Positions 1 through 11,037 of a DNA stretch of 64,000 bases are shown here, one piece after another; the first letter of the stretch is position 1; each line of letters opens with the position of its first letter. Both the position numbers and the translations under genes were made by a program. The stretch is from Meloidogyne chitwoodi (Eukaryota; Nematoda; Chromadorea; Rhabditida; Meloidogynidae), in assembly GCA_015183035.1 (NCBI GenBank), contig JACZZP010000010.1, forward strand, positions 620,001-684,000, given 5' to 3'. Below the pieces are notes generated by a model. The model was not told the DNA's origin. It made no database searches and worked only from the letters and a program-made list of their open reading frames with translations.

Positions 1-1275
1 ATTAAACTCAATGCGGGTATCTTTCGGTTCACTTTAGATGAGAGTGGTAATCAAGTTCTTGCACTTACGGATGGAAGTCTTGCCATAGTTAAGGTTTTTT
101 TTAATAAAATATTAGTTTGGTTGTACGTGGAAGGGAGTTTTTGAGTTTAATGTTACGAGATTAGACTATATTTTAATAAATAAATTTAATTTTTAGTGTT
201 GCAATGAGGAGTTGTCTTCTACTTTACAATTTAAAGTCTGCTCTCAAATGCTTCTTGATTGTTCAATTTTAGAAAATAAAATTGTTTGTACAAATACAAA
301 AGGTCAACTTTTCTTAGTAAATTCCTTAGACGGTTCAATTATCTCCACTTTTGTTGCTCATATATCGAAATATTGTTCGGTTAGTTATTGAAATATTTTA
401 GATTAAAAAATTTTTTAACTTAAGGACGAGTGTGAAGTATGGTGTTGTAAATGGTTAGACAGACAAGTTCGTTAACAATATTATTGGTTATTTTTTAATC
501 CTAAATTTATATAATAATATTTCTATAATTTCTTGAAAGTTAATAAATTTATTTTCAAAATTTATTTTTAATAAGATTTGAAAAAAATTCTAGATTTGTG
601 CAACAGGTGCTGAAGATGATATTTTGAAGATTTGGGATTTGCGCTGTTCTTCTTAGTTATTTGTTTTCAATATTTTTATTTCTTTTTAATTTAGTTCAAT
701 TGGAATACCTCAGATAGTTGGAAAAATGTTTAAACACTCTGCTGGTGTTACTTCCCTTTATAAACCAATTGATGATTACCAAATTATGACAGGTTCATAT
801 GATGATCATTTTCGATTGTTTGATTGGAGAAATTTAGCTAAACCGCTCTCAACTTTAAAAGTTTTTTTAATTTTGTTAAAATTTCATGATTTATTTATTT
901 TTAGGTAAACGGTGGTGTTTGGGAAACAAGCCAGATCTCAAATGATTGTTATCTTTTGGCTTGTATGTATGGAGGTATTGAACTCATTTTTAAATAATTT
1001 TTTGAGTAACTATTTTTTTAAATTAATTTAGTAAATTTATTTTTACTATTATTACCACAGGTTTATGTATTGTTCGTAAATGTGCCAATTCAGCTTTAGA
1101 ACTTGTGCATGATTGGAAAAGCAACAATTCCTCTGATCTTTGTTATGGCGCAAAGGCTGTTCCAATTATTGAAAATGAGTTTGATGAAGATATAAAATTT
1201 AAAATTTTTTCATGCTTTTTTAATGATTATTCAATTAAAAGTGAATTAATTAAATTTCCTAAAAATTATTTATAA
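1..1275 (+). CDS. Diphthine methyltransferase-like WD-repeat protein (DPH7/WDR85 type), 5' partial
   Basis: The gene enters the window mid-exon and is read through about seven exons split by short AT-rich introns, ending with TAA at 1273-1275. WD-repeat signatures are visible: GAEDDILKIWDLR near 605-645, then GSYDDHFRLFDWRNLAKPLS (794-853), then a GGVWE block (from 905) and a CMYGG/CIVRKC block (963-1085). The order 'SYD.H.RL.D.R....PL', 'GGVW' and 'ACMY.G...VR' is that of DPH7, which hydrolyses the methyl ester of diphthine during diphthamide synthesis on elongation factor 2. Family knowledge supplies the reaction; the sequence shows only the propeller. The start codon lies upstream of the window. 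It is followed after 99 bp by the L32m gene on the same strand, as in a nematode operon. A different WD protein is possible but less likely. Confidence 0.78.
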
Positions 1276-1374
1276 ATTTTTTTTAATTTTTAGTTTCCTA
1301 GAAAAAAATTTTATTTTTTGCATTATTTTTATTTTATTTTTTTTTTGTAATTTTAAATTTAATTTTAAAGGAAA

Positions 1375-1648
1375 ATGTTCTTTAGCCGATTGTTGAATGG
1401 TGTACCAAAATTTCGAAAATCAAAGCGTATTTTTTTATTTTTTTTGAGCGTTAAATAAACATTCGTTTTTAGACAAAGTTTTGGCGCGACGTTTTAACCC
1501 TATTTGGACATTAAGTGTTTCACCAATTTCTGCTTGTCCGGAATGTCACAATTTACATTCTCCTTGGGTTTGTTGTTTGCAATGTTATCAACTTATTCGG
1601 GATGAAAGCGATCAGATAAAGAAGCGAATGGCTGAATGCAATTCTTAA
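1375..1648 (+). CDS. mrpl-32: Mitochondrial ribosomal protein bL32m
   Basis: Two exons (1375-1426 and 1473-1648) encode about 75 residues. The mature part carries the zinc-ribbon typical of bL32m: CPEC, then His and Trp spacers, then CLQCY, following a WTLSVSP stretch (mature bL32 begins close to this position in other species). The short basic N-terminus (MFFSRLLNGVPKFRKSK) fits a mitochondrial presequence. bL32m is a structural protein of the mitochondrial large ribosomal subunit. The ATG is preceded by a splice-acceptor-like TTTTAAAG, 99 bp after the stop of the DPH7-like gene. That layout suggests trans-splicing of a downstream operon gene. Human bL32m is longer, but nematode forms are short. 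Confidence 0.75.
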
Positions 1649-1815
1649 CATAGTAAAGATATAGTAAAGGTCATTATTATATTTTAATTTTTGATAAAGC
1701 ATGTTTTATTTTTTTTTAATTTTCTTGAAGTATTTTTACTTTTTAAATATTATTATAATAAGTTTTATATTTTAAGTGTTTAATTTTAGAAATATTGAAC
1801 TAAAATATTTACAGG

Positions 1816-2207
1816 ATGACAACAGAAACTGATCTTAAAACGGTAAGTTGGTTGTTGAATAAATTTAATTTGATTACTTAAATATACAAATAGAAGGTTA
1901 TTCCTTTGATTTTAATTTTTAAGTTTCGCGACTTTCTGCTGCAGTATAACGCTGTAACTGAACATTGTTTTAATAATTGTGTGGTGGATTTTTCAAAAAG
2001 AGAAGTGAGCGAAAAAGAGAATCTTTGCACTAAAAATTGTATGGAAAAGTTTCTAAAGGTAAAATTTAAAAAGTGAATAATAATAAAAAAAATTTCGGTT
2101 TAAAGGCCGGTCAAAGACTTTCATTGCGATTTCAAGAACATCAAATGCTTAATATGGAAGCTCAAGGAGCACCTATAGCAGTAAGCACAGAAGCAAGTAA
2201 AACATGA
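1816..2207 (+). CDS. tin-9.1: Mitochondrial import inner membrane translocase subunit Tim9
   Basis: Three exons (1816-1842, 1924-2058, 2106-2207) give about 87 residues. The protein has the twin CX3C motif of small Tim chaperones: CFNNC and, 15 residues after it, CTKNC, with the flanking FRDFL....YN and KCMEKFL-type helices of Tim9. Small Tims form a hexameric ring with Tim10 in the intermembrane space and escort hydrophobic precursors to TIM22. The family is recognised from the cysteine spacing, length and FLLQYNAVTEHC helix; the choice of Tim9 rather than Tim10 rests on this N-terminal helix. The ATG directly follows TTTACAGG, a good acceptor, and lies 167 bp after bL32m on the same strand. 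The paralogue number in the symbol is a guess. Confidence 0.78.
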
Positions 2208-2500
2208 TTTTATTTATTTAAATTTGTTGTTTTAATATTAATTGTTTTACCATAAATATAGTAAAATGTTTTTTATTAGATTAATGCATTGTATTTTATC
2301 TCGTTAATATTTTCATTTATGTAATACGTTTTTGACTAAATTCTGTTGAACTCAGATTGATAAAAACAGCCGTGGCGATGAAACGTCTTTTAAAAAAAGA
2401 GACGGTGAACTGTCCTTATCTTTTTCTATTTATTTTTTTGATGTTTAGATTTTTAATTAAAATTTTAATTTTTTAGCTTATCTAGAATAAAATTTTATAA

Positions 2501-5500
2501 ATGTTTTTTTCTGGCGTAGTTGACACTGATGAAGGTTCAAATAATGGAGATATTAATGATTCTAATAAGAAAATGTCTAATGGTTTACCTCCACTAACAT
2601 TCCGTGAATGTTTGCTTAAAATTAATGAAATATACGAGGTTATATAAATTAAATATTTTATTTATAAGATTCATTTTTTAGAAATCAAATTTTGCAATGG
2701 ACAATGTAATTAAACTCGATGTAATCCAACAAACTATTCTAAGATATTTCGAAGATGAAGATCCGCAAGATGTTTTTGAGGGATTTTTGAATTTAATTAT
2801 TCATTTAGAAAATATTACAACAACACTTGCAAAGCAATATGATTTATCATTGGTATGTTACTTGTTTTGTGATAAGTTGATAACTTAATAATTGAATATT
2901 TTTTAATAGAATACCTAATATTTTTGTCTTACTAATTTTTCTTTTAAAAGTTTAGGTCAAAATTGCTCTAACAGTATACAATAATTTTCTTGTAGGACGA
3001 CCTGAATTATCTGAAAGGCCGCAAAAACTTGATGATAGTACTTTAATTGTAATTCAAAATTATTAAATCCTTAATTATACTTTTTAGGCAAAAGCTTTGA
3101 AGATATTAGCAGCACTGAAATTCAAACATGCACCTTTAATTTCAAGAGTATTTCACTTGGACGATGTTTCTAGAACTCCTGCTGCTTCTAATATGATAAC
3201 TGAGCTTCTTGTAGCTGAAGAATACCCTAAGGCAATTCAATGGATGGCACATTTAAATCTTCGCGATCATTACCCTTTTGAAAAGGTTAAAACTGAGCTG
3301 GCATTAAAAATAAATATATTTTTCACATCAAAAGATTTAAAATATTAATTCTTTTAACATTATAAGTTTTTTCTATTATAAAAATTCTTTAGATTATTTG
3401 TCGCCTACTTTTGGAAGGTAACGAAAACAATATAATAGATATTTTTGTTGGTGAAGTTGAGTATAGACGAATAAAGTTCTTGAAGAAGTTGGATGAACTT
3501 GTTCGTTTATATATGCATCATCAGTCTGGATTAGATGAATACGAGGATAGACTTATACACGACCATAAAAGACTCGTCAAGGTTTTAAATTTTATTAAAA
3601 TAATTTATCTTTGTGACGATTTGTTTCGTCATTCATAATCCAATAATGCTTACATTAAAAATATTTTATAATTTAAGATTACTATTAACTATGCAAAAAA
3701 GTACCGGATCTCCGACTGGTTTTTGACTATTTTTTTAAATTATAAGATAATTTAAAAATTTCAGTGAGATTCCAAATGCAATGACTCAACGCGCATTAGA
3801 TGCCTTATTATTTCATCACTATAGTTGGAAAGATGGTAAACATTCTTGGAACAATTTTGAAGAATTAGCATTAGTAAATAATTATATTACTTATTAATTA
3901 TATAATAATATATATTTTTAATGTTTAGCCATCCATCAGTCAAAGCAAACCTATCCGTGATAAATATTTTAATTTTCTTATTGAAAAAGATTTGGGTGAT
4001 AAAGCTTTATATTTTGCTTTTCTTCTCAAACTCCCTCAATCACAATACTCTGAAAGATTGAACTTTTATTTTCGACAAAAACAGGCATTTATATTCTATT
4101 TTTATAATTTTATTTTAAAATTAATATTTAAGTCAGATGAAATTGACTCAATTCGTAACACTGTAGCAAAGTGACAACTTTATTTTAATATTTTTAATTT
4201 AAAAGATTATTTTATAGAAGCCTTGAACTTCGCAAACGAAATCAAGAAATTGAACAAGATTTTGATTGCTCTCTAGATAATGGTATTCCAATTATTTTGG
4301 TAGATTCTTTAGAATCTTTGGATGATGTAATTGAAGAATTAAGAAATGGAGGAGAAAAGTTGTTGGGAATTGATGCAGAATGGAGACCTCATTATCTTTC
4401 TTCATCTGAAAAGTATATTTTACCTTTAATTTATAATTGTGCCCTATTAATATAAAAAAAGTACACCTATATGTATGGCATTAGTTCTGAAATTTTTATA
4501 AGAATTTATTAAAATTTTGATAATTTTTTATTTATCCCATCTTGGATCTTTTAATTATTGTTTTAATCTATTCTTAAACTATTTTTTAGAATTTCGTTAA
4601 TACAAATAGCTACATCCAAAACTATTTTTATTATCGATATTTTACGTTTTGAAGAAGAATTAAAGTTAAGTGAGGCTGAATGGCTCAACTTTTTTGATGC
4701 TTTATTTTGCACACCAGGTGTTAGAAAAATTGGTTATTTATTTAATTAATTTTTATAGTAATTATTCTTTTTTAAGGTTATGATTTTATTAATGATATTC
4801 GTGTAATTAATAGTACGTTTTCTTTTATGTTCGAACTTTTTCAAAAATCAAATAATGTTATTTGTTTATATAAATTATTTAATAAGGTTTGTTTTTTTAA
4901 TTTTTATGATCTTAATTTTCTATATTTTCAGGTTTCCTCAGATCCTGATATTCGTTATGCGGTTTTTGGAGGTTATTTTTAAATAAATAAAATTAAGACC
5001 AATTTGTTTGTCTATTTTTAATTAAAATATTAATATATTTTAGCAAACCCCTTAAAAAATTTGGGCCTTGCTGATGTTGCAAATTTTTTTCTTGGAATCG
5101 AAGTAGAAAAGAGTGAACGAATTGGAAATTGGAGTCAGCGGCCTCTTCGACTTGAACGTAAATATATATTTTAATTATTATTTTAAAATAATTTTTTAAA
5201 TATTTAAGAGAAAAAATATGCAGCATTGGATGCATATTGCTTGGTTGAAATTTATAAGAAAATTGCTCCCTTAATTTTAAGGTAAAAGTTTTTTTAAATT
5301 TGTTTATCAATTTTTTAATTATAATAATTTAGATTACGTGAAGATCAACAAATGGATTTACAAAAACATGCTTTAATTCTATTCTCAACTGAAGAGAAAA
5401 AACAGCAGCATTGTGTTCTTGATGATGGTCAAATTATTAAAGTGAAAGAAGGAGAAAATGATTTTTTAAAGAATATACAGGTTTTTTTTATTGGAAAATA

Positions 5501-6653
5501 GTACTTATAATTTAATTATTTTTCAGTTGGCATCAGCTGAACTTAATGAAAAAGCAACAACTTCTTTAAAAGGCCCTTTAAAGTCGATTAATGATGTGAG
5601 ATTTGTTGCTGATTCAATGCTTTTTGGGTAAACTTTAATTTACTTTAAAAATTGACAATATAAAAGTTTCTTCTTTATTTAAAAGACTCAAATTGTCTAA
5701 AGTTATATGTTTTAATCTAAAATTTCTTTAAGTTTGGGAAAAGTTTTGCGAAAATGTGGATTTGACACTCGATTAATTGGCGATCGTAAAACGATTGTTG
5801 AATTTTGTCAAACAGAATGCAACAAGGATTTTATTGTATTAAGTACAGGAAAAGGTTATAAACAGCTTGAAACAATGTTGAATCCTGATCGTGTTTTATT
5901 TGTTCCTGTAAGTACACAAAAAGGTGCAACAAAACCTTCTCAATTGGTTAAATATATAATGCATGAATTGGGAATTTCATTACGTCCAGAGGATATTTGG
6001 TCACGTTGTGTTGAATGTAATAAAAGAGCTTTTGTACCAGTTCCTATGCAAATTATTCAATTGCTTTTTTATATGAATGTAAAAATTACAAAATAATTTT
6101 AAAAGTATTTATTTTCTTTTTTATTTCTTAGGCTGTACGACTTGGCGCAGAATGGCTGGAAATTTCTGAAGAAGTTTTTTTTAATTATAATTTTAAAATT
6201 CTTTAAAAATTTTTTAAGGATTTACAAAATTGCTTTCAAAAATTAAGAGATGAAAGTAAAATGAGAATTCGGATCACGTCTGAAATGCACAACGGAAAAC
6301 ATCCCAGGCAAGAGTTTGTTATAAAAATTTAAAATTTTAAAACATTTATTAAACTTTCAAGCAGAAGTTTGTTGAATGACCAAAGTTATTATCTTTACGA
6401 AGATGATTTTTTTATTATTTGTGAAACACGTAAATGTGCCATTGATATTATGTATATTTATATTATTTTAATATTTTATAATTTGATTATTTTTAGAAAT
6501 AAACTTCTTCTAGCAGATGAAAGTGGTGGACCAGTATCAATCCATGTTGGATTAAAATACAAAAAGGAAACATTTCAAAGTGAAAATCTTGAGTTTTGTG
6601 TATGTGGAGAATGTGGAAAAGTTCAATTTAACAATCCTGGAAGTGAAGATTAA
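2501..6653 (+). CDS. mut-7: MUT-7/EXD3-type 3'-5' exonuclease with Mut7-C domain
   Basis: A multi-exon gene of roughly 15-18 exons starts at ATG 2501 and ends at TAA 6651-6653. The N-terminal half is helical and lacks an obvious motif. The middle holds a DEDDy exonuclease domain: IDAEW (D-x-E, about 4367-4381), YDFINDI (about 4778-4800), and LDAYCLVEIY (about 5226-5260) with the final Tyr/Asp motif. The C-terminal third, beginning LGKVLRKCGFDTRL at 5734, is a Mut7-C RNase domain with paired cysteine knuckles (CVECN near 6010, CVCGEC near 6597-6615). In Caenorhabditis elegans, MUT-7 acts in RNA-interference amplification and transposon silencing; EXD3 is the animal homologue. The gene is last in the same-strand cluster with DPH7, bL32m and Tim9. 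Exon borders were read by eye, so small internal errors are likely. Confidence 0.82.
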
Positions 6654-6880
6654 ATTTTGCTTAAATTTAAAAAAATATATTTTTTCTCTAATACTTATTT
6701 ATCTTCAAACAAAATATATTCTACGTAAATATTTTAAATTATTTGAATGATCTCCATTTTCTGAAATATTTTTGTTATATTATTATATTATTTTGTTTTT
6801 TACACAAAGCTCAAAAATAATTTAAAGACCATATGTTATTTAATTAGTCAGTCCTTTTCTCGTTTAGTTGTTTTTTTTTT

Positions 6881-7180
6881 TATTAAAAATATTATTTTGA
6901 GAATATTGGTTGTGGTTAGATAATATCAATCATTCATTTTTGTTTTCACTATTCAGTTATTTTTTGAGAATATTTATTTTTGCATGATATATATTATATT
7001 GTTTATCAGACATTTTATTATATTAATATATAATAAAATGTCTTATAAACAATATTATATAAGTATGTATATATCATGCAAGAATAAATATTCTCAAAAA
7101 ATAACTGTATAGTTAAAACAAAAATGAATGATTGATATTATCTAACCACAACCAATATTCTCAAAATAATATTTTTAATA
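6881..7180. mobile_element. Near-perfect 300-bp palindromic foldback/MITE
   Basis: The two halves are almost exact reverse complements: the left arm begins TATTAAAAATATTATTTTGA (6881) and the right arm ends with its complement at 7180. Arms are about 145 bp with a very short centre near 7030. The ends carry TA, compatible with a TA target duplication, but the flanks are too AT-rich to be certain. It fills the gap between the MUT-7-like gene and the next gene. No ORF is present. Class is inferred from structure only. Confidence 0.7.
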
Positions 7181-7313
7181 AAATATTTATTAAAATTGAT
7201 TTATTTTATTAAATTTATTGCCACCCATTTATTGACAATTTTAATTGATTTGTTAAATCAAATGAATACTATTTCTTTTTTAAATTAATTTATTTTAGAT
7301 TTGGTTATCTAGA

Positions 7314-10170
7314 ATGCCTAGTCGTCATCACTCTCAAAAACGTAGAAGTTCTTCACCTCCAGCTTTGGAAAAAAGGCGTCATGGATCAACATCAGAAAGG
7401 TGGACTTTTTTCAAATATATGTGAAAGTTACTTGTTTATATAATTATTTTTGGTTTATTTAAAGTGGAGGAATGTTATTTTTTAAATAAATTAAAATTAT
7501 TAGGCACCACAGCGGTTCACAACGATATGAAAATGATTCTAGAAGGCCAAGTAGGCGTTCACCTTCTCCACCCATGGCTTTCCGTCGTGATTCATCTGCT
7601 TATGCTGCTCGTTCTTCAAGGTTTATCATTTTATTTTCAATAATTTTTTATATTTCGGTAATGAATTTCTAAAATATTCTATAAAGAAAAAATAGGCTAT
7701 TCAGTTAAAAGTTTTACAATTCTATTACAATTATTCTCTTTTCATCCAAATTTTAGCTTTCGCGCTCGTGGATATATATCATCTCGCTCACGGGCATTTT
7801 CCGTTCGTGGAGGTCGTTCTATGGCGTTGACACGATTCAGTACCAGAAGTAGATTTTCGCGAATTCCATTTCATGGTCATCATTCCTCCACGCGAGAGTT
7901 AGGTATTTTTTATTTATTTATGTAATTATTTATTCTTAAATTGTGGATCGACGTTCAACTTCTCCTTCGGGTTTGCATTCATATTCTTCATCACAAGCAT
8001 GGGATAGAGGCAGACCATTTCGTGGTGCTACGAGGGCTGCGAGGCGCGCTGATTTTATTGGAAGTTTTGGTTAGTTATAAATTTATTTATTTTAATAGTT
8101 AGTAAAATATATTAGGCCGTCCGATCTACTATCAACCTGAATATGAAGTTTCACCTGATAGAACAACAGAGGACAAATTGCCAGCTGAGCCAGAAGAAGT
8201 TGTAGAGGACAGAGATGAGCTTTTTTCAAAGATGATGGAGGCAAAGAGGAGCGAAAAAGTATTTCCAAATATTATTCAACATTCAGGAGGATGATTAATT
8301 AATATTTAAAATTAATGAAGTCTAAAAATTATGAATATATTCTAATTATTATGGGATTATTGAGAGAGGAAATTATTTCCATTGAGACCCACTTTAAAAA
8401 AAGTTTATCGTAGACTTTCATTTAAAAAGAGGAAAGCTAAAACAATTAATTATAATAATAAATAAGCTTTTAGAAAATTGAAGAAATTTTAAAAAATAAT
8501 TAATTATTTATATAAGAAGAGATATTTTGTTTAAAAATAAAGAGGAGTTTAAGAAAAAAAAATTAATGAAGATTTTATTATTCAACACAAGCAATTTGAT
8601 GTTTATAGCTTGATGACTACTACCGACTTCGAGATTTGCTCAATGCTTTTGATAGACGAAATCCTCATTTGGCCTTTCGTGGAAGTGGCCGAATTGCTTC
8701 TACACGACGAAAACTTACTGAATCTCCAGAAAGAAATGGTTCAGAAAAGAGATCTCGAATTGATAATGATAATCAAAGAAAAACTAATAACAGAGGTGCA
8801 GTTTTAGGCGAAGAATTGGAAGAAGTTGATTGTACTGGTATTATATTTTTTTATTATTAAAAGGGGAATGGATCCTAAAATTGATTTTAACTTCAAAATG
8901 TTAAAATTTGAGGAATATTTTTAAATGAATAATTTCTAAAATTATTCTACAGAAACAGCACAAGTAAAATTGGAATGCATAGAAGAAGACCTCTTTAAGG
9001 AAAATAATGAAAAATACCCTAAAATAAATATAAAAAATAAGGAATCAAAAATTAATTGTAAAATAGACAAAAATGACATCACTGGTGGATCTAAAGTTAA
9101 AAAGGAAGTGGCAGTAGAAATGGAACAAATTAGCAATGAAGATCATGATAATTATCAAAACGATGATTTTGACTATGACGAGTTAATTTATTAATTTTTT
9201 AAAATTTAATTAATTTTAGTAAAAACGGTAACAGGGACGATATTTACTGTGGTGATTTATATGAAGAAGAAAATGCTGTTGATCTTGATTTTATGGAAGA
9301 TGAAATAGTTGATGAAGAGGTTATTTGTTTAATTATATTATGTTAAATTATTATTATTTAAAGATTACTTCATCTGAAAGGCTTAAATCTATACAATTTC
9401 GAGAAAAGCAGAAACAAAATATAAAACAAGGTTTTTTTAAAAATAATTGTTTTTAAATAATTAAATATTTAGAGTCACCGCTTTTCCAAATGTTTCGACC
9501 GGAATTTTTACCAATTTTAATTTCTTCATTGCGTAAGGGAGTTGTTATAGTGAACTCTACAAAGGAAAGGTATTAGTTATGTTTTGGTTTAGTGGTTATC
9601 CTCTTTGTTTTATAAGTGGAAAAGTTGGGAGTTCGAGTCCAAACGTAGTTTTTGAATTATTATTTATGTCAGCCAATGAGGAGAGTATTTTACCAGTTCT
9701 GCTACTGAGTTTTCTTATGTTGATAGATCATGATTCTGAGGCTGATTTTTTAAATAAATAAATGATTTTGATTATATAAATAAATATTTTTCAGTAATTC
9801 AAATAAACAAAACACTCCAATCGAATCGGATGTTGTAAAATCTCATGGTGAACCCGAACTTATTGATTCGAACAGTGGAAAGAAAAGGGGGCGTAAATCA
9901 AAAAAGGCTATTTACTTTTAAAATTTTTTATAAATTAAAAATAACATACAAAAATAAATAAAATAATTTTACATTTAGAATAAAGTACAAGAAATATTGC
10001 CTATTAAAACTTCTTCAAATAAAAGTGAACAACCAATTAACAGCAAAAATGATATAATAATAGAAGAGCTTCAATTAAAAGAAACATCTCATAATCAAAT
10101 ACCAACACTTTTAGAAATATCATTGTGTTGTGTAATCACATCGGAAATGAATTCAAGTAAAAAATTGTAA
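7314..10170 (+). CDS. Unrecognised Arg/Ser-rich nuclear-type protein
   Basis: About a dozen exons can be chained from ATG 7314 to TAA 10168-10170. The N-terminus is very rich in Arg, Ser, His and Pro (MPSRHHSQKRRSSSPP at the start), resembling RS/RGG RNA-binding regions. A helical segment DDYYRLRDLLNAFDRRNPHL (8611-8670) follows an intron of about 340 bp, then acidic and lysine-rich low-complexity sequence, and near 9890 a KKRGRKSKK patch resembling an AT-hook or nuclear signal. No catalytic domain is visible. The composition suggests a nuclear or RNA-associated protein, which is inference. The exons before and after the 8.26-8.61 kb intron could belong to two genes; an in-frame GT donor and a TTTATAG acceptor favour one. 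The window 9575-9650 inside an intron holds a tRNA-like sequence. Confidence 0.5.
9572..9650 (+). pseudogene. Degenerate tRNA-like sequence in an intron
   Basis: TGGTTTAGTGG resembles an internal A box and GAGTTCGAGTCC resembles a B box at normal spacing. The ends AGTTATG and CGTAGTT can pair over seven positions with wobble. The T stem and D stem pair badly, and the anticodon stem (loop TTTATAA) relies on G-U pairs. It looks like a decayed tRNA or a tRNA-derived element and is probably not functional. Confidence 0.35.
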
Positions 10171-11037
10171 AATAAATAAAAACGAGAGATGAACTTTTTT
10201 ATCACTAAAATTTGTTAGGAAAAATAATTTTACAATTATTTTTTAAAAATTATTATTATTAATATTATTTTAAATATTCTCTGCATTTCTTTGCAATACA
10301 ATTATGTATGATTTTAATAATTGGAAATTAAATACATCTCTTATTAAAGCACGAGCCTCCTCTTTTTAATGAATATATATCCAATACAACACTTTGATGT
10401 TTACAATATTTTATTTTTTTTTATAATTAAAGTATATTCTTTCGAGGACATAATAAAGAGAGAAAATTACATATTTTTCTCCTTTTAGTCTTTTTAAGGT
10501 GTTTACAAAAAATGTAAATTGGATCAACTGTGGAATAAGTACTCCTTTCATAAAAAAATTATTTTTCCACTTTCTTTACTAAATATTTCAATTTTTTATT
10601 TTGGATGAATAAAATAATAGATTAGGAATAGGAATTCTGTTTAAATACAAGTAATATAAGAAAGAGACTAATTATGAACCTTTCAGTTATCAGAATAAAA
10701 AAAGTCATTATCTTTAACTAAAATATATAAATTAAGTGTATCTCATCTACTCAAACCTAGTAAAGATTAAAATCTTATACCAAATCAAAAAAACATTAAA
10801 CATATTTATTTATTATACATTTACAACATATATACAATCAAATACAAATATATAAAATACATACAATAGAAACAATAGGCATACAAATATATATATATAG
10901 TTTAGAGATAAAGGAATATATAGGGGAACAATAATTGGGTATATAGGAGAACAATAATTACATATTTTTACAAGGGAATATATTTATCTATTTATTATCA
11001 TCTCATCCCACCCTCCCTCCCTCTTTCGTTGTTGCAT
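10171..11037. other. Spacer and 3' UTR of copy A
   Basis: There is no gene here. The part from about 10780 to 11037 is the 3' UTR of copy A and is shared with copies B, C and D; it ends in a CCCACCCTCCCTCCCTC tract just before the stop codon. The part from about 10430 to 10560 resembles 14010-14150 on the other side of copy A, forming imperfect direct repeats. The stretch from about 10600 to 10800 is also similar to 31780-31990. Confidence 0.6.

Noticed and set aside
8941..9194. Acidic/lysine-rich open frame considered as a separate gene
   Set aside because: It is flanked by acceptor and donor sites in phase with the surrounding exons, so it is treated as an exon of the 7314-10170 gene.
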